A stretch of DNA of 64,000 nt from Hephaestia mangrovi (GTDB lineage Bacteria > Pseudomonadota > Alphaproteobacteria > Sphingomonadales > Sphingomonadaceae). The stretch lies in NCBI RefSeq assembly GCF_019880555.1, contig NZ_JAINVU010000003.1, positions 550,001 through 614,000 on the forward strand, in the 5' to 3' direction. The position numbers were made by a program, and so were the translations under genes. The first letter of the stretch is position 1. Each line of letters starts with the position of its first letter. Shown piece after piece: positions 19,586 through 31,770 of the stretch. The notes beneath the pieces were generated by a model. The model did no database searches. It saw only the letters and a program-made list of their open reading frames with translations, and had not been told where the DNA came from.

Positions 19586-20140
19586 ATGATGCGCATGATC
19601 ACGATTGCCGCCGGCCTCGCCATGGTGCTCGCCGCGCCGGCGCTGGCAACGCTCAAGCCCGGCGCCACGGCGCCCGATTTCAGCACGCGCGGCGCGGTCG
19701 CCGGCAGAGTCATCAGCATTCACCTTGCCGATCAGCTCAAGAAAGGCCCGGTGGTGCTCTATTTCTTTCCGGCCGCCTTCACCTCGGGCTGCAATGCCGA
19801 GGCGCATGCCTTCGCCGAGGAGATCGACGCGTTCAAGGCTGCCGGCGCGACGGTGATCGGCATGTCGGCGGATAATGTGCCGACGCTGGCCAAATTCTCG
19901 ACCCAGAAATGCGCCGGCAAGTTCGCCGTGGCGAGCGCCGGCCCGCGCGTCGTCGCGGCCTATGACGTCGATTACGGCAAGCTGGTGCCGATCAACGGCT
20001 CGGCGCCGCGCCAGATCACCACGCGCACCTCATATGTGATCGCGCCCGATGGCCACATCGCGTACGTCCATAGCGATCCCGATCCGGCCGGGCACATTTC
20101 CGGCACGCTGGCCGCAGTCAAGCAATTGACGCACAAGTAA
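19586..20140 (+). CDS. Exported peroxiredoxin (AhpC/TSA family)
   Basis: This 184-residue protein has a signal peptide (MITIAAGLAMVLAAPALA), the peroxiredoxin motif VVLYFFPAAFTSGCNAEAHAF with the peroxidatic cysteine in place of the more usual TPGCT, and a second cysteine in FSTQKCAG that could be the resolving one. It should reduce peroxides in the periplasm. The GAGGGAGA upstream fits the ATG at 19586; a second ATG follows at 19589. Confidence 0.85.
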   Translation: MMRMITIAAGLAMVLAAPALATLKPGATAPDFSTRGAVAGRVISIHLADQLKKGPVVLYFFPAAFTSGCNAEAHAFAEEIDAFKAAGATVIGMSADNVPTLAKFSTQKCAGKFAVASAGPRVVAAYDVDYGKLVPINGSAPRQITTRTSYVIAPDGHIAYVHSDPDPAGHISGTLAAVKQLTHK

Positions 20141-20251
20141 ATCGTAACATGGTTACTGGATGTTAGCAGTGTATCCGCTACGTTCGGGGGGATGAACGCA
20201 CCATGGCGCCACCGGCAATGGCCGGGGCGGCAACGGCAGGAGCGGTTGGGG

Positions 20252-21271
20252 ATGGCCGGTTCCGGTACGACGATGATGCAGGAAGCGGAGGAAACGACGC
20301 GCCGGCTGATGGCCCGCGTCACCGATTTCCTGTGCGCCCACCATCTGCCGCCCAGCCCGGCCAATTATGCCTTCGCCTATCAGCTCGTCAGCAATCCGGA
20401 CGGCATGCTCGCCAGGGCGGTGGCGACGATCGCCGATGGCGGGGTGCGGCTGACCCAGGCCGATCTCGATCGCATCGGCGGACCGGGCGCCGCCGATGCC
20501 GATGCCGCGCGCCAGGTCGCGCACAACCAGGCGCTGGTCGCGCGCACCCACGATCAGGTGCTCGGCTTCGAGACGATGGTGCGTGAGATACGCGACGAAA
20601 CCGGGCAATTCGGCGACGACCTCGCCGCCGGCGCCGCCGCGATGCGCAACGCCGGCTCGGTGCGAATCGACGAGGTGGTCGAGATCGCCGGGGCGATGGT
20701 CAACCGTGTCCGCTCAGCCGAGCGCCGGCTTGCCGCGGCGACCAGCGAGGCGAGCGAGCTGCGCCAGAAATTGCAGGAAGCCCGCGACAATGCCCGCCGC
20801 GACCCGCTGACCGCGCTGCCCAACCGCCGCGCGCTCGAGGAAAGCTACACCACCGCCGCCGCGTCCCGCGAGGCAATGTGCTTCGCGGTGTGCGACATCG
20901 ACAGTTTCAAGAGCTTCAACGATACGTTCGGCCACCTTGTCGGAGATCGCGTGCTCAAGGCGATCGCCGATCTGCTCGCCGATCATTGCGCCGGCCATCT
21001 CGTCGCGCGCTACGGCGGCGAGGAATTCGCCGTGCTGTTCTCCGGCATCGCGCTCGACGAGGCGCTTGCGCTGCTCGACCGCGCCCGCGCCGCGGTGGCC
21101 GGCAAGCGCTATCGGCTGCGCGAGACCAATGCCCCGCTCGGCGCGATCACCTTTTCCGCCGGGGTCACCGCCGCGGCGCCGGGCGAGCCGCTGACCGACG
21201 TGTTCGAGCGCGCTGATCGCTTGCTCTACGCGGCCAAGGCCGATGGCCGGAACTGCCTGAAAGCCGGTTAG
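20252..21271 (+). CDS. Diguanylate cyclase (GGDEF domain)
   Basis: This protein of about 339 residues has an N-terminal helical region (MARVTDFLCAHHLPPSPANYAFAYQL) and a coiled-coil stretch before a GGDEF domain with DPLTALPNRRALEE, CDIDSFKSFNDTFGH and the catalytic RYGGEEFAVLF. No RxxD inhibitory site is seen five residues before GGEEF. It makes cyclic di-GMP, a likely input for exopolysaccharide and motility control. I start at the ATG of MAGSGTTMM because AGGAG lies 9 bases upstream; an earlier ATG at 20192 has only a run of G adjoining it. No membrane helix is present. Confidence 0.88.
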   Translation: MAGSGTTMMQEAEETTRRLMARVTDFLCAHHLPPSPANYAFAYQLVSNPDGMLARAVATIADGGVRLTQADLDRIGGPGAADADAARQVAHNQALVARTHDQVLGFETMVREIRDETGQFGDDLAAGAAAMRNAGSVRIDEVVEIAGAMVNRVRSAERRLAAATSEASELRQKLQEARDNARRDPLTALPNRRALEESYTTAAASREAMCFAVCDIDSFKSFNDTFGHLVGDRVLKAIADLLADHCAGHLVARYGGEEFAVLFSGIALDEALALLDRARAAVAGKRYRLRETNAPLGAITFSAGVTAAAPGEPLTDVFERADRLLYAAKADGRNCLKAG

Positions 21272-21375
21272 GATAATGCGCCACTAGGTGGCATATTTAC
21301 CGCTGATGAATGGCGTAAAATCCGCATTCTTCTATCGGACAAAATTAAAGTCGTTTGAAAACAATAATATAAGAA

Positions 21376-21394
21376 ATTGGCACGCTCCCTGCAA
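21376..21394 (+). promoter_or_regulatory. Sigma-54 (-24/-12) promoter
   Basis: TTGGCACGCTCCCTGCA matches the sigma-54 consensus TGGCACG-N4-TTGC, with GG at 21379-21380 and GC at 21391-21392, exactly 10 bases apart. The one deviation is C for the first T of TTGC. The sequence upstream (21300-21375) is clearly AT-rich compared with the window, as expected for an activator-binding region. Transcription would start near 21404, about 50 bases before the first micro-ORF. PrsR is a candidate activator. Confidence 0.8.
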
Positions 21395-21454
21395 AACTAC
21401 GGGCATCGGCATTCGGATGGTCCGGACGCCGCAGATTGATAGGGAGATATTCTA

Positions 21455-21565
21455 ATGTTCGCTCATTTCGACGCCGCTCAGCGCACCGCCACTTCGGTGG
21501 TTGCCGCCGTCATGTTCGCCGCGGTGCTGGTTGCCGCCGCCGTCCCCGTGATCCCGGTCGCCTGA
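21455..21565 (+). CDS. 36-residue hydrophobic micro-protein 1
   Basis: ATG at 21455, TGA at 21563-21565. The peptide begins MFAHFDAAQRTATSVV and is hydrophobic over about residues 14-36 (VVAAVMFAAVLVAAAVP), so it could be a single-helix membrane peptide or a short secreted peptide. An AGGGAGA lies about 10 bases before the start. It is the first frame after the sigma-54 promoter. I do not recognise a family. Its small size and good ribosome-binding site make it a plausible gene but not a proven one. Confidence 0.6.
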   Translation: MFAHFDAAQRTATSVVAAVMFAAVLVAAAVPVIPVA

Positions 21566-21598
21566 TCGGGATCGCCCCTTACAGTCAGGAATTTCATC

Positions 21599-21697
21599 AT
21601 GGCTCGCAGCTTCGCCCTCGGCCTCGCCGCCTTCGCCACCACCGCCCTGATTCTCGCCGGCCAGAGCGCCGCGTTCGGCATCAGCCTGTTCGGCTGA
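21599..21697 (+). CDS. 32-residue hydrophobic micro-protein 2
   Basis: ATG at 21599, TGA at 21695-21697. The peptide begins MARSFALGLAAFATTALI and ends with AAFGISLFG; about 22 residues are hydrophobic with Arg at position 3. It lies 33 bases after micro-protein 1, with only a weak AGGA upstream. A 7-base inverted repeat (21694-21700 with 21709-21715) spans its stop and the stop of the convergent gene. Both micro-genes would be on one sigma-54 transcript. The function is unknown. Confidence 0.55.
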   Translation: MARSFALGLAAFATTALILAGQSAAFGISLFG

Positions 21698-21711
21698 GCC
21701 CAGGCGGCGGC

Positions 21712-22341
21712 TCAGGCAGGTCTCAGCACCGCCGCTCCGCCGCGCGCGCCCGGGGTCAGTTCACCCCGCGAATAACAACCGATCAGCAGGCCGGCCGCCA
21801 GAACGTGCCCGCTCATCGCCTTGATCAGCGCCGATCGCCGCGGTGTCTCGCCCGGATCCGCGACCTCGGCATCGAGCGCAAACAGTTGAAACACATAGCG
21901 ATGCTCGCCATGCCCGGTCGGCGGATCGGGGGGCAGCCATCCCTCGCGCCGCAGCGAGTTGCGGCCGACATCGCGCCCGTTCGCCGCCCCCGCGCCGTCG
22001 GCGACGATGGCCCCTTCCTCGATGCGGCGCTCATCAGCGGGCAGGCCCCACAGGATGGCGTGGACCAATGGCGCCGGCGTTGGCGCGTCGGCATCCTCGA
22101 CCAGCAGGACCAGCTTCGACGTTCCCTCGGGGACATTGCCCCAGACCAGCGGCGGCGACACGCCCGCGCCATCGGCGGTAAACCGCGGCGGCAAGCGCGC
22201 GCCATCGGCAAAGGCCGGGCTCATCAGTTCGATCGCATCGAACCGGCCGCCGAGCGCGGGCTGGACGATCGCCAGCTTGTCGGCGCCGGCACGCATGCCC
22301 TTCATCGCGGCGCCGAGCCAGCGCGGCACATGTTCGAGCAT
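21712..22341 (-). CDS. YbhB/YbcL family Raf kinase inhibitor-like protein
   Basis: This 209-residue protein belongs to the phosphatidylethanolamine-binding protein fold. Recognisable parts are LMSPAFADGARLPPRFTADGAGVSPPLVW, the DADAP loop, HAILWGLPA and the C-terminal GEHRYVFQLFALDA, followed by a short helical tail (SGHVLAAGLLIGCYSRG). It has no signal peptide. The biological role in bacteria is not established. It converges with the micro-ORFs. Confidence 0.88.
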   Translation of the reverse strand: MLEHVPRWLGAAMKGMRAGADKLAIVQPALGGRFDAIELMSPAFADGARLPPRFTADGAGVSPPLVWGNVPEGTSKLVLLVEDADAPTPAPLVHAILWGLPADERRIEEGAIVADGAGAANGRDVGRNSLRREGWLPPDPPTGHGEHRYVFQLFALDAEVADPGETPRRSALIKAMSGHVLAAGLLIGCYSRGELTPGARGGAAVLRPA

Positions 22342-22387
22342 GACGGCTCCTAGAAATCCAACATCATCAACAAGAGAATGGCCGAGC

Positions 22388-22894
22388 TCAGCTGCTCGGG
22401 CAATCGCCGTCGCGCATTTCAACACGATCAGGTGCGAGATACCAACGCGACCGCGCCCGCATCGTTGCCGCATCGTGATAACAAACCGAGGGATCGGACC
22501 CATCCGGCGCGATCGACACCGTCCAATCGTGATCGCCGCAATTGTGCGTCTCGCACCCCCAGGCAATGAGCTTGCCCGCCTGCGGCGCGACCGGGGTTCC
22601 CGGTCCATCGCCGCCGAGCACGAGCGCCCTTATCCGACCATCGGACACCAGCCGATCCACCGCTGCGATGACCGAAGGCTGATCGAGGAAGCTGGTGCCA
22701 TTCACTTTGTCGAATGGATAGTGCCCCACATAGGCGCTCAGCGTCGCAAATGCCCCGGCATCGGGAGAGTGCGGGGCAGCGACGCGATTCGCCTCGGGCG
22801 TCGGCGATATCCGATTGTCGGTGCGTGGCGCATGGCAGGCAGCGAGCAGCGCCAGCCCGGCCAGCGCCGCGATCACGCCGAGGCGATCAGCCAC
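22388..22894 (-). CDS. Putative lipoprotein with an Ivy-like lysozyme-inhibitor motif
   Basis: From a GTG at 22894 ([20 protein letters not shown]) the protein has a signal peptide with a lipobox at LLAAC and 168 residues in all. The body has a CETHNC pair of cysteines ([13 protein letters not shown]) that resembles the CKPHDC loop of Ivy-type inhibitors of vertebrate C-type lysozyme, and a further pair of cysteines (SVCYHDA, DGDCPSS). The match is by motif only. The GTG start would overlap merR by 8 bases; an ATG at 22948 would add 18 residues that fit no signal pattern. Confidence 0.55.
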   Translation of the reverse strand: MADRLGVIAALAGLALLAACHAPRTDNRISPTPEANRVAAPHSPDAGAFATLSAYVGHYPFDKVNGTSFLDQPSVIAAVDRLVSDGRIRALVLGGDGPGTPVAPQAGKLIAWGCETHNCGDHDWTVSIAPDGSDPSVCYHDAATMRARSRWYLAPDRVEMRDGDCPSS

Positions 22895-23240
22895 GATCGT
22901 CGGCGAGAGCGCGCGCGATGATGGTGCGGACGGCCTGTAACGAGGCAAGCAGCGAGCCTTCGTCGGCTACAGTCTCTCCCGGTGACCGCGTTTCGCTGGC
23001 GAGGAGCTTCTGAACCCCGCGAATCGTATAGCCGTCGCGATTGAGCAGATGGTCGATGCGCCGGATCAGCGCGACGTCATCGGGCCGATAATAGCGCCTG
23101 TTTCCGGCGCGCTGCAGCGGCCGAAGCTCGGAAAAGCGCGTTTCCCAATAGCGCAGGACATGCTGCGCAAGGCCAGTCTCTTCCGCGACCTCCCCGATCG
23201 TGCGGAAGGCACTCGCGTCCTTGCCGCCCGCATCCGTCAT
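22887..23240 (-). CDS. MerR family transcriptional regulator
   Basis: This 117-residue protein has a MerR-type winged-helix N-terminus: [25 protein letters not shown] followed by [25 protein letters not shown] residues. The C-terminal part is short, with no metal-binding cysteines. It lies 8 bases after ihfA on the same strand, an order seen repeatedly in sphingomonads. The target is unknown. Confidence 0.9.
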   Translation of the reverse strand: MTDAGGKDASAFRTIGEVAEETGLAQHVLRYWETRFSELRPLQRAGNRRYYRPDDVALIRRIDHLLNRDGYTIRGVQKLLASETRSPGETVADEGSLLASLQAVRTIIARALADDRG

Positions 23241-23248
23241 CGGTCGCC

Positions 23249-23548
23249 TCAGTCAGCCTCGACGATGCGGTCCCGCATCATCTGGCTGGCGCGGAACGTG
23301 AGCACGCGGCGCGGCGCGATCGGCACTTCGACGCCGGTCTTCGGATTGCGGCCGATCCGTTCCCCCTTGTCGCGCAGGACAAAGGTGCCGAAACCCGAAA
23401 TCTTGACGTTCTCGCCCTTGGCCAGCGCATCGGACATATGGCCGAGAACCTGCTCGACGAGATCCGCGGACTCGGCGCGCGACAGCCCCACCTTGCGGTG
23501 CAGCGATTCGGCCAGATCAGCCCGCGTCAATGTCCCGGCAGTCGCCAT
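23249..23548 (-). CDS. ihfA: Integration host factor subunit alpha
   Basis: This 99-residue DNA-bending protein of the HU/IHF family has [18 protein letters not shown] at the N-terminus, the central [14 protein letters not shown] and the DNA-contacting arm [22 protein letters not shown]. The longer GC-rich frame to 23944 is spurious; the ATG at 23548 gives the family length. It stands between fabH and merR on one strand. Confidence 0.95.
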   Translation of the reverse strand: MATAGTLTRADLAESLHRKVGLSRAESADLVEQVLGHMSDALAKGENVKISGFGTFVLRDKGERIGRNPKTGVEVPIAPRRVLTFRASQMMRDRIVEAD

Positions 23549-23633
23549 GCGATCCCTTTCCGTGCAAAAGCTGTCATAGAAGTAACACAATGCAGGCCAA
23601 GCACAAAGACCCTTTAGGGCCGTCGCGGCCGTA

Positions 23634-24602
23634 TCAAAATCGAACGGCTGCCGCTCCCCAAGTGAAGCCGCCGCCCATCGCTTCCAGAACGACGAGATCG
23701 CCTTGTTCGATCCGTCCGTCGCGAACCGCCGTGTCGAGCGCGAGGGGGACGGAGGCGGCCGAGGTGTTGGCATGCTGATCGACGGTGACGACGACCTTGT
23801 CGGCGCCGAGCCCGAGCTTGCGCGCGGTCGCATCGAGGATGCGGGCGTTGGCCTGATGCGGCACGACCCAATCGATGTCGGCGACCGACAGGCCGGCGGC
23901 GGCAAGCGTTTCCTCGAGCACCGTGGCGAGATTGACCACGGCATGGCGGAACACCTCGCGCCCCCTCATGCGGACCTTGCCGACCGTGCCGGTGGTGGAG
24001 GGCCCACCATCGACATAGAGCAGTTCGTTGTGGCGCCCATCGGCGTGCAGCCGGGTGGCGAGCACGCCGCGTCCATGCTGCACGTCGCTTTCCTGCGCCT
24101 CGATCACGATCGCACCGGCGCCGTCGCCGAACAGGACGCAGGTGGCGCGATCTTCCCAGTCGAGGATGCGGCTGAACGTCTCCGAGCCGATCACCAGCGC
24201 GCGCCGAGCGGAGCCCGCGCGAATCATGCTGTCGGCCACCTGCACGGCATAGAGAAAGCCCGAACAGACCGCCGCGACATCGAACGCGACGCAATCGTCG
24301 ATGCCGAGCAGGTGCTGAACCTTGGTGGCCGACGACGGAAAGGTCTGGTCCGGCGTCGCCGTGGCGAGCACGATCAGATCAATGTCCCGCGCAACCACGC
24401 CGGCCGCTGCCAGTGCCGCCTTGGCCGCGTCCGCACCGAGCGTCGCGGTGGTTTCTTCGGGCCCCGCGATGTGACGGAAGCGGATGCCGGTGCGCTCGAC
24501 GATCCACTCATCAGACGTATCGACGGTTTCGGCGAGTTCGGCATTGGACACACGGCGCGCCGGCAAGGCCGAACCGGTTCCGGTGATGACGGCGCGAATC
24601 AT
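23634..24602 (-). CDS. fabH: Beta-ketoacyl-ACP synthase III
   Basis: This 322-residue enzyme starts fatty-acid synthesis by condensing acetyl-CoA with malonyl-ACP. The catalytic cysteine C113 is in [10 protein letters not shown], the histidine in [10 protein letters not shown] and the asparagine in [13 protein letters not shown]. It begins 4 bases inside the end of plsX, as expected for the plsX-fabH pair. Confidence 0.96.
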   Translation of the reverse strand: MIRAVITGTGSALPARRVSNAELAETVDTSDEWIVERTGIRFRHIAGPEETTATLGADAAKAALAAAGVVARDIDLIVLATATPDQTFPSSATKVQHLLGIDDCVAFDVAAVCSGFLYAVQVADSMIRAGSARRALVIGSETFSRILDWEDRATCVLFGDGAGAIVIEAQESDVQHGRGVLATRLHADGRHNELLYVDGGPSTTGTVGKVRMRGREVFRHAVVNLATVLEETLAAAGLSVADIDWVVPHQANARILDATARKLGLGADKVVVTVDQHANTSAASVPLALDTAVRDGRIEQGDLVVLEAMGGGFTWGAAAVRF

Positions 24603-25627
24603 GCAGCGGCCCTGACATTGGCGAGATCGGCAATGATCTTCTCGGTCAACGAATCGCGGACCATCTTGGCTGCATGGCCGATCGCGGTGGCGACACCAAG
24701 CTCATTGGCGCCGCCATGGCTCTTTACCACCAGACCATTGAGGCCGAGGAAAACCGCGCCGTTGTGATTGTTGGGATCGAGATGGTGACGCAGCAAATCA
24801 GTCGCCGGCCGGGAAATCAGGAAGCCGAGCTTCGAGCGCGTCGAGCTCTGGAACGCGCGGCGCAGCAGATCGGCGACGAAACGCGCGGTGCCCTCGGCGG
24901 TCTTGAGTGCGATATTGCCCGAAAAGCCGTCGCACACGATCACGTCGACATCGCCGCGCGACAGACGGTCGCCCTCGACGAAGCCGGTGAAATCGAGCGG
25001 CAGGTGATCGGCCGCGCGCAGCGTGGCGGCGGCATCGCGAATGATGTCCGTGCCCTTCTGATCCTCTGTGCCGATGTTGAGCAGCGCGACGCGAGGGCTG
25101 GCGAGATCCATCGTCGTGCGCGCATAAGCCGCGCCCATCACCGCGAACTGGACGAGATTGCGCGCATCGCATTCGGTATTGGCACCGAGATCGAGCACCA
25201 CGACGTCATTATCGCCGAGAGTCGGCAGCATCGCGGCAAGCGCGGGGCGATCGATCCCCGGCATCGTGCGCAGCGCGAGCTTGGCCATCGCCATCAGCGC
25301 GCCGGTGTTGCCCGACGAAACGGCGGCGCCGGCGCGGCCCTGCTTGACCATATCGATGGCGACACCCATCGAGGTCGACTTGGCTCGGCGGATCGCCTGG
25401 CTCGGCTTGTCGCTCGACCCGACCACGTCGGGCGCATGGACGATTTCCGAATGCGCGGTGAGATTGGGGTGGGTCTTGAGCCCGTCGCGAATCGCCGGCT
25501 CATTGCCGACGAGGATGAACTTCATCCCCTCGAACCGACGGCGCGCGCGCGCAACGCCAGCGAGCATCACCTCCAGCCCTTCGTCACCGCCCATGGCATC
25601 GACGGCGATCCGGGAGCTGTCTGGCAC
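24599..25627 (-). CDS. plsX: Phosphate acyltransferase PlsX
   Basis: This 342-residue protein begins [15 protein letters not shown], the signature of PlsX, and has the conserved [14 protein letters not shown] and [16 protein letters not shown] segments. It makes acyl phosphate from acyl-ACP for phosphatidic acid synthesis at the membrane. It sits 34 bases after rpmF and overlaps fabH, so rpmF-plsX-fabH-ihfA-merR is probably one operon. Confidence 0.96.
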   Translation of the reverse strand: MPDSSRIAVDAMGGDEGLEVMLAGVARARRRFEGMKFILVGNEPAIRDGLKTHPNLTAHSEIVHAPDVVGSSDKPSQAIRRAKSTSMGVAIDMVKQGRAGAAVSSGNTGALMAMAKLALRTMPGIDRPALAAMLPTLGDNDVVVLDLGANTECDARNLVQFAVMGAAYARTTMDLASPRVALLNIGTEDQKGTDIIRDAAATLRAADHLPLDFTGFVEGDRLSRGDVDVIVCDGFSGNIALKTAEGTARFVADLLRRAFQSSTRSKLGFLISRPATDLLRHHLDPNNHNGAVFLGLNGLVVKSHGGANELGVATAIGHAAKMVRDSLTEKIIADLANVRAAA

Positions 25628-25661
25628 GCGCGCTGGTCTCCGCTGCTTCAGATCGGGCTTA

Positions 25662-25841
25662 TCAGCCCTCGACCGAGACGATCTCGCGGCCGTTATAATG
25701 GCCGCACGCCGGGCACAAATTGTGCGGGCGCTTCAGCTCGCCGCAGTTCGGGCATTCCTGGAACGCCTCGACCTTCAACGAATCATGGGCCCGGCGCATG
25801 CCGCGCTTGGAGGGCGAAGTCTTTCTCTTAGGGACGGCCAT
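25662..25841 (-). CDS. rpmF: 50S ribosomal protein L32
   Basis: The 59-residue protein starts [19 protein letters not shown] and has two CxxC pairs (ECPNCGE and LCPACGHYN) that bind zinc. It is too short for most frame lists. It is the first gene of the rpmF-plsX-fabH unit. Confidence 0.96.
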   Translation of the reverse strand: MAVPKRKTSPSKRGMRRAHDSLKVEAFQECPNCGELKRPHNLCPACGHYNGREIVSVEG

Positions 25842-26026
25842 TTCGGCACCTTGCCTTCACTATAAATCTGGATCAGGACCGCGTTAGGCCCGGTCGGCTC
25901 AAGACGCAACCGGCGGCGTTCGGGGCCGCGGAAGGGCTCGAGCGGCCGGACGCTTCGCGAAGGGGCGCGCTATAGCGGTTTTCGCAGCGGTTGCAAGGCC
26001 GCAGACATGATCGAGGGAGAGGACGC

Positions 26027-26470
26027 ATGATGGGACTGGCCGAATTGCCGATCACGCTGGTGACGGCGGGGGGCGCGGCGCTCATCAACGTGTGGCTCGC
26101 GTTCCGCATCGGGCAGGCACGCCGCGCCTCGGGCGTGTTCGTCGGCGACGGCGGCGACGAAAGGCTGGTGCGGCGGATGCGGGCCCAGGCCAATTTCGTC
26201 GAATATGCGCCCTTCATCCTGATCCTGATCGGGCTGATCGAGCTGACCGAAGGGCCGTCGCTGTGGCTGTGGATCGCCAGCGTCGCTTTCCTGATCGCCC
26301 GCGTGCTGCATCCGTTCGGCATGGACGGCGTGCGGTGGTGCCGGATGACCGGCGCTTCGGTGACCGTGCTGCTGCTCGCCGGGCTGGGGCTCTATGCGGT
26401 GATCACCCCGCTGACCGAGGGTGCCGGCGGCCAGCCGCACACGATCGAGGTCGGGCCGCCGCAGGGCTGA
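26027..26470 (+). CDS. MAPEG family membrane protein
   Basis: This 147-residue protein has four membrane helices and the family signature ERLVRRMRAQANFVEYAPF, typical of membrane-associated proteins in eicosanoid and glutathione metabolism. Bacterial members are of uncertain function. GGGAGAGGA upstream supports the ATG at 26027 (MMGLAELPITLV). Confidence 0.88.
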   Translation: MMGLAELPITLVTAGGAALINVWLAFRIGQARRASGVFVGDGGDERLVRRMRAQANFVEYAPFILILIGLIELTEGPSLWLWIASVAFLIARVLHPFGMDGVRWCRMTGASVTVLLLAGLGLYAVITPLTEGAGGQPHTIEVGPPQG

Positions 26471-26606
26471 AAACGGCCGAAACAAGGCGAAGGTCACGGA
26501 AGGTCACACCGCTACGCGCGAGGCATCGCTTCCGGCAGGCGCGAGCGATCGACGATTCAAGGAGCGGGTGGAACGTTAGCAGAACGCAGCCGTGTAGGAA
26601 AGCGCG

Positions 26607-27266
26607 TCAGCCCGCCAGCGCGGTATCGCCGACGAAGGGATTGGATTGCCGTTCGCGAGCGAAAGTGCTCGGCGGGCCGTGGCCGGGGATGAAGGCGGTG
26701 TCGTTACCCAGGGGCCAGAGCTTGGTGACGATCGCGTCGATCAGCGCGGCATGATCGCTCATCGGGAAATCGGTGCGGCCGATCGAGCCGGCGAACAACA
26801 CGTCGCCGACCAGCGCGAGCTTCGATTCGCGATGATGGAAGATGACATGGCCCGGCGTGTGTCCGGGGGTGTGATAGACATCGAGCGTCAGATCACCGAC
26901 AGTGACCTGATCGCCTTCGTTGAGCCAGCGATCGGGCTCGAACACCTGCCCGGCGATTCCCCATTGGCGACCATCCTCGTCGAGCCGCGCGATCCAGAAG
27001 CGATCGGCCTGATGCGGACCTTCGATCGGAACTTCGAGCGACGCCGCCAGCACGCCCGCCTCGCCGCAATGATCGATATGACCATGGGTGAGGATGATCT
27101 TCTCCACGGTGACGCCGTGCTCGGCCATCGCCGCCTTCAGCTTGGGCAGATCGCCGCCGGGATCGACGAAAGCGCCGCGCATCGTGCGCGTGCACCAGAT
27201 CAGCGAGCAATTCTGCTGGAGCGGCGTGACGGGGACGATCGCGGCACGGAGCGGAGGAGTCGACAT
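26607..27266 (-). CDS. MBL-fold metallohydrolase (glyoxalase II-like)
   Basis: This 219-residue hydrolase has the metal motif LTHGHIDHCGEAG, a further histidine in HTPGHTPGHVIF, the bridging aspartate in ALVGDVLFAGSIGR and the last histidine in FIPGHGPPS. This is the YcbL/GloB-like arrangement. It probably hydrolyses a thioester or similar. The start MSTPPLRAAI gives the family length. It is divergent from pabBC. Confidence 0.88.
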   Translation of the reverse strand: MSTPPLRAAIVPVTPLQQNCSLIWCTRTMRGAFVDPGGDLPKLKAAMAEHGVTVEKIILTHGHIDHCGEAGVLAASLEVPIEGPHQADRFWIARLDEDGRQWGIAGQVFEPDRWLNEGDQVTVGDLTLDVYHTPGHTPGHVIFHHRESKLALVGDVLFAGSIGRTDFPMSDHAALIDAIVTKLWPLGNDTAFIPGHGPPSTFARERQSNPFVGDTALAG

Positions 27267-27350
27267 AGCCCTGGTGGATAGGCAGCGCCGCGCGGCGCGG
27301 CAAGCATGGGCTTGCCCCGAGGGCCCAGTGCAGTGCATCTGGCGTCAAGA

Positions 27351-30363
<3,013 letters not shown>

Positions 30364-30502
30364 ACGCACGGTCCATCATTCGTTAAGGCAGCGTTTCGTA
30401 AAACGCGCTTGAAATCGCGACTCCGGGCAGCGATGTGGCAGGCCGACGGCCCGTTATATGCTGCGCCGCAGCGATCGAATCGGGTTTTTGTGGAATAGAG
30501 TT

Positions 30503-30646
30503 ATGCGCGACGTGTTCAAATCGAGCTTCTTCCGGCGGTTCCTCGGCGGCTTCGTGCTCGGCGCGATCGGCGTCGTCGCGCTGCATCCGGGCGCCGTTGC
30601 GCACAATTTGCGGCACGCGCCGGTCGAGCAGACCGTCGCCGGCTAG
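30503..30646 (+). CDS. 47-residue conserved-type small membrane protein
   Basis: The peptide starts MRDVFKSSFFRRFLGGFVLGAIG and has one hydrophobic helix (LGGFVLGAIGVVALHPG). TGGAATAGAG upstream is a reasonable ribosome-binding site. I do not recognise a function. It may be a small inner-membrane protein; the longer frame from 30458 is less likely. The 139 bases before it contain only a 6-base stem hairpin at 30391-30406. Confidence 0.6.
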   Translation: MRDVFKSSFFRRFLGGFVLGAIGVVALHPGAVAHNLRHAPVEQTVAG

Positions 30647-30730
30647 GCTTCCCTCAGCCCCCGTTCATCTATCTATCGGTAAAGATCCCGCTTTCCCGCG
30701 CGTGATGCGCGCGCCGATACGGGACTGACT

Positions 30731-31393
30731 ATGACGCGTCTGATCGTCGCCACCGCCGGCCTGGCCGGGCTTGCCGCGTTCGGCAGCCTGTTCGCCGGCA
30801 CCGCCAATGCCGAACGCGCGGTCGCGATCCCCGCCCCCGCGCACGACGTTCCCGCCACCGGCCACAAGGCCACGGCGGTGCTTGCCGGCGGCTGCTTCTG
30901 GGGCATGGAGGCGGTGTTCGAGCATGTGAAAGGTGTCACCTCGGTGACCGCCGGCTATGACGGCGGCACGCGCACCACCGCCGATTACGCCGCCGTCTCG
31001 ACCGAGCGCACCGGCCATGCCGAGGCGATCCGCATCGTCTATGATCCGCAAAAGGTGAGCTACGGCACGTTGCTGCGCGTGTTCTTCTCGGTGGCGCACG
31101 ATCCCACCCAGCTCAACCGGCAGGGCCCCGACAGCGGCCCGAGCTATCGCTCGGCGATCTTCCCGCAGGATCGCGCGCAACAAGCGGTGGCGAGCGCCTA
31201 TATCGCGCAATTGCAGCGCGCCCATGCGTTCAAGGCGCCGATCGTGACGCGGGTGGAGAGCGGCACCTTTTATCCGGCCGAGGCCTATCACCAGCATTTC
31301 TACGACCGCCACCCGACGCACCCCTATATCGTCCATTGGGACAAGCCCAAGGTCGCGGCGTTCAAGGCGGCGTTTCCGAGCCTGGCGACGTGA
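30731..31393 (+). CDS. msrA: Exported peptide-methionine (S)-S-oxide reductase MsrA
   Basis: This 220-residue protein has an N-terminal signal peptide (AGLAGLAAFGSLFAGTANA) and the MsrA active site AGGCFWGMEAVFEHVKGV with the catalytic cysteine, then HAEAIRIVYDPQKVSY and YRSAIF. It repairs oxidised methionine in the cell envelope. It overlaps the next gene by 4 bases. Confidence 0.92.
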   Translation: MTRLIVATAGLAGLAAFGSLFAGTANAERAVAIPAPAHDVPATGHKATAVLAGGCFWGMEAVFEHVKGVTSVTAGYDGGTRTTADYAAVSTERTGHAEAIRIVYDPQKVSYGTLLRVFFSVAHDPTQLNRQGPDSGPSYRSAIFPQDRAQQAVASAYIAQLQRAHAFKAPIVTRVESGTFYPAEAYHQHFYDRHPTHPYIVHWDKPKVAAFKAAFPSLAT

Positions 31394-31761
31394 CGCGCGG
31401 CCGCATCCTGGCGTTGGCGGCATTGGGCGCGATGACGGTCGCCGGTCCAGCGGCGGCGCAGAGCTGGATGGGGATCAACGAACCGCATGCCGCTGCATCG
31501 GTATCGCGGACCACAGACACGCATCGCCAGGTGGAAAAGATCGACCGCTCGATCCGCGCCGGCCGCAAGAGCGGGCAATTGAGCCATGCCGAGGCGCGGC
31601 GGCTGCATCGCGCCGCGGCGGCGCTCGACGCGATGGCCACGCGCTATGCCGACGACGGCGTTTCGGCGGGCGAGGCCGGCGAACTCGATACGCGGGCCGA
31701 TCTTCTCAGCCACCAGGTGTTCTACGATCGCCTGACGACCTCGGCCGCGGCGAGCCACTGA
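31390..31761 (+). CDS. Small exported protein of unknown function
   Basis: From a GTG that overlaps the msrA stop (GTGA), this 123-residue protein has a signal peptide (LALAALGAMTVAGPAAAQ) and a helical, charged body (RQVEKIDRSIRAGRKSGQLSHAEARRLHR). I recognise no family beyond a short alpha-helical exported protein. It is probably co-expressed with msrA. Confidence 0.6.
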   Translation: MTRGRILALAALGAMTVAGPAAAQSWMGINEPHAAASVSRTTDTHRQVEKIDRSIRAGRKSGQLSHAEARRLHRAAAALDAMATRYADDGVSAGEAGELDTRADLLSHQVFYDRLTTSAAASH

Positions 31762-31770
31762 GCGATCACA

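Noticed and set aside
22894..22948. ATG at 22948 as the start of the Ivy-like lipoprotein
   Set aside because: It adds 18 residues with no signal character and overlaps merR by about 62 bases, whereas the GTG at 22894 gives a clean signal peptide and lipobox.
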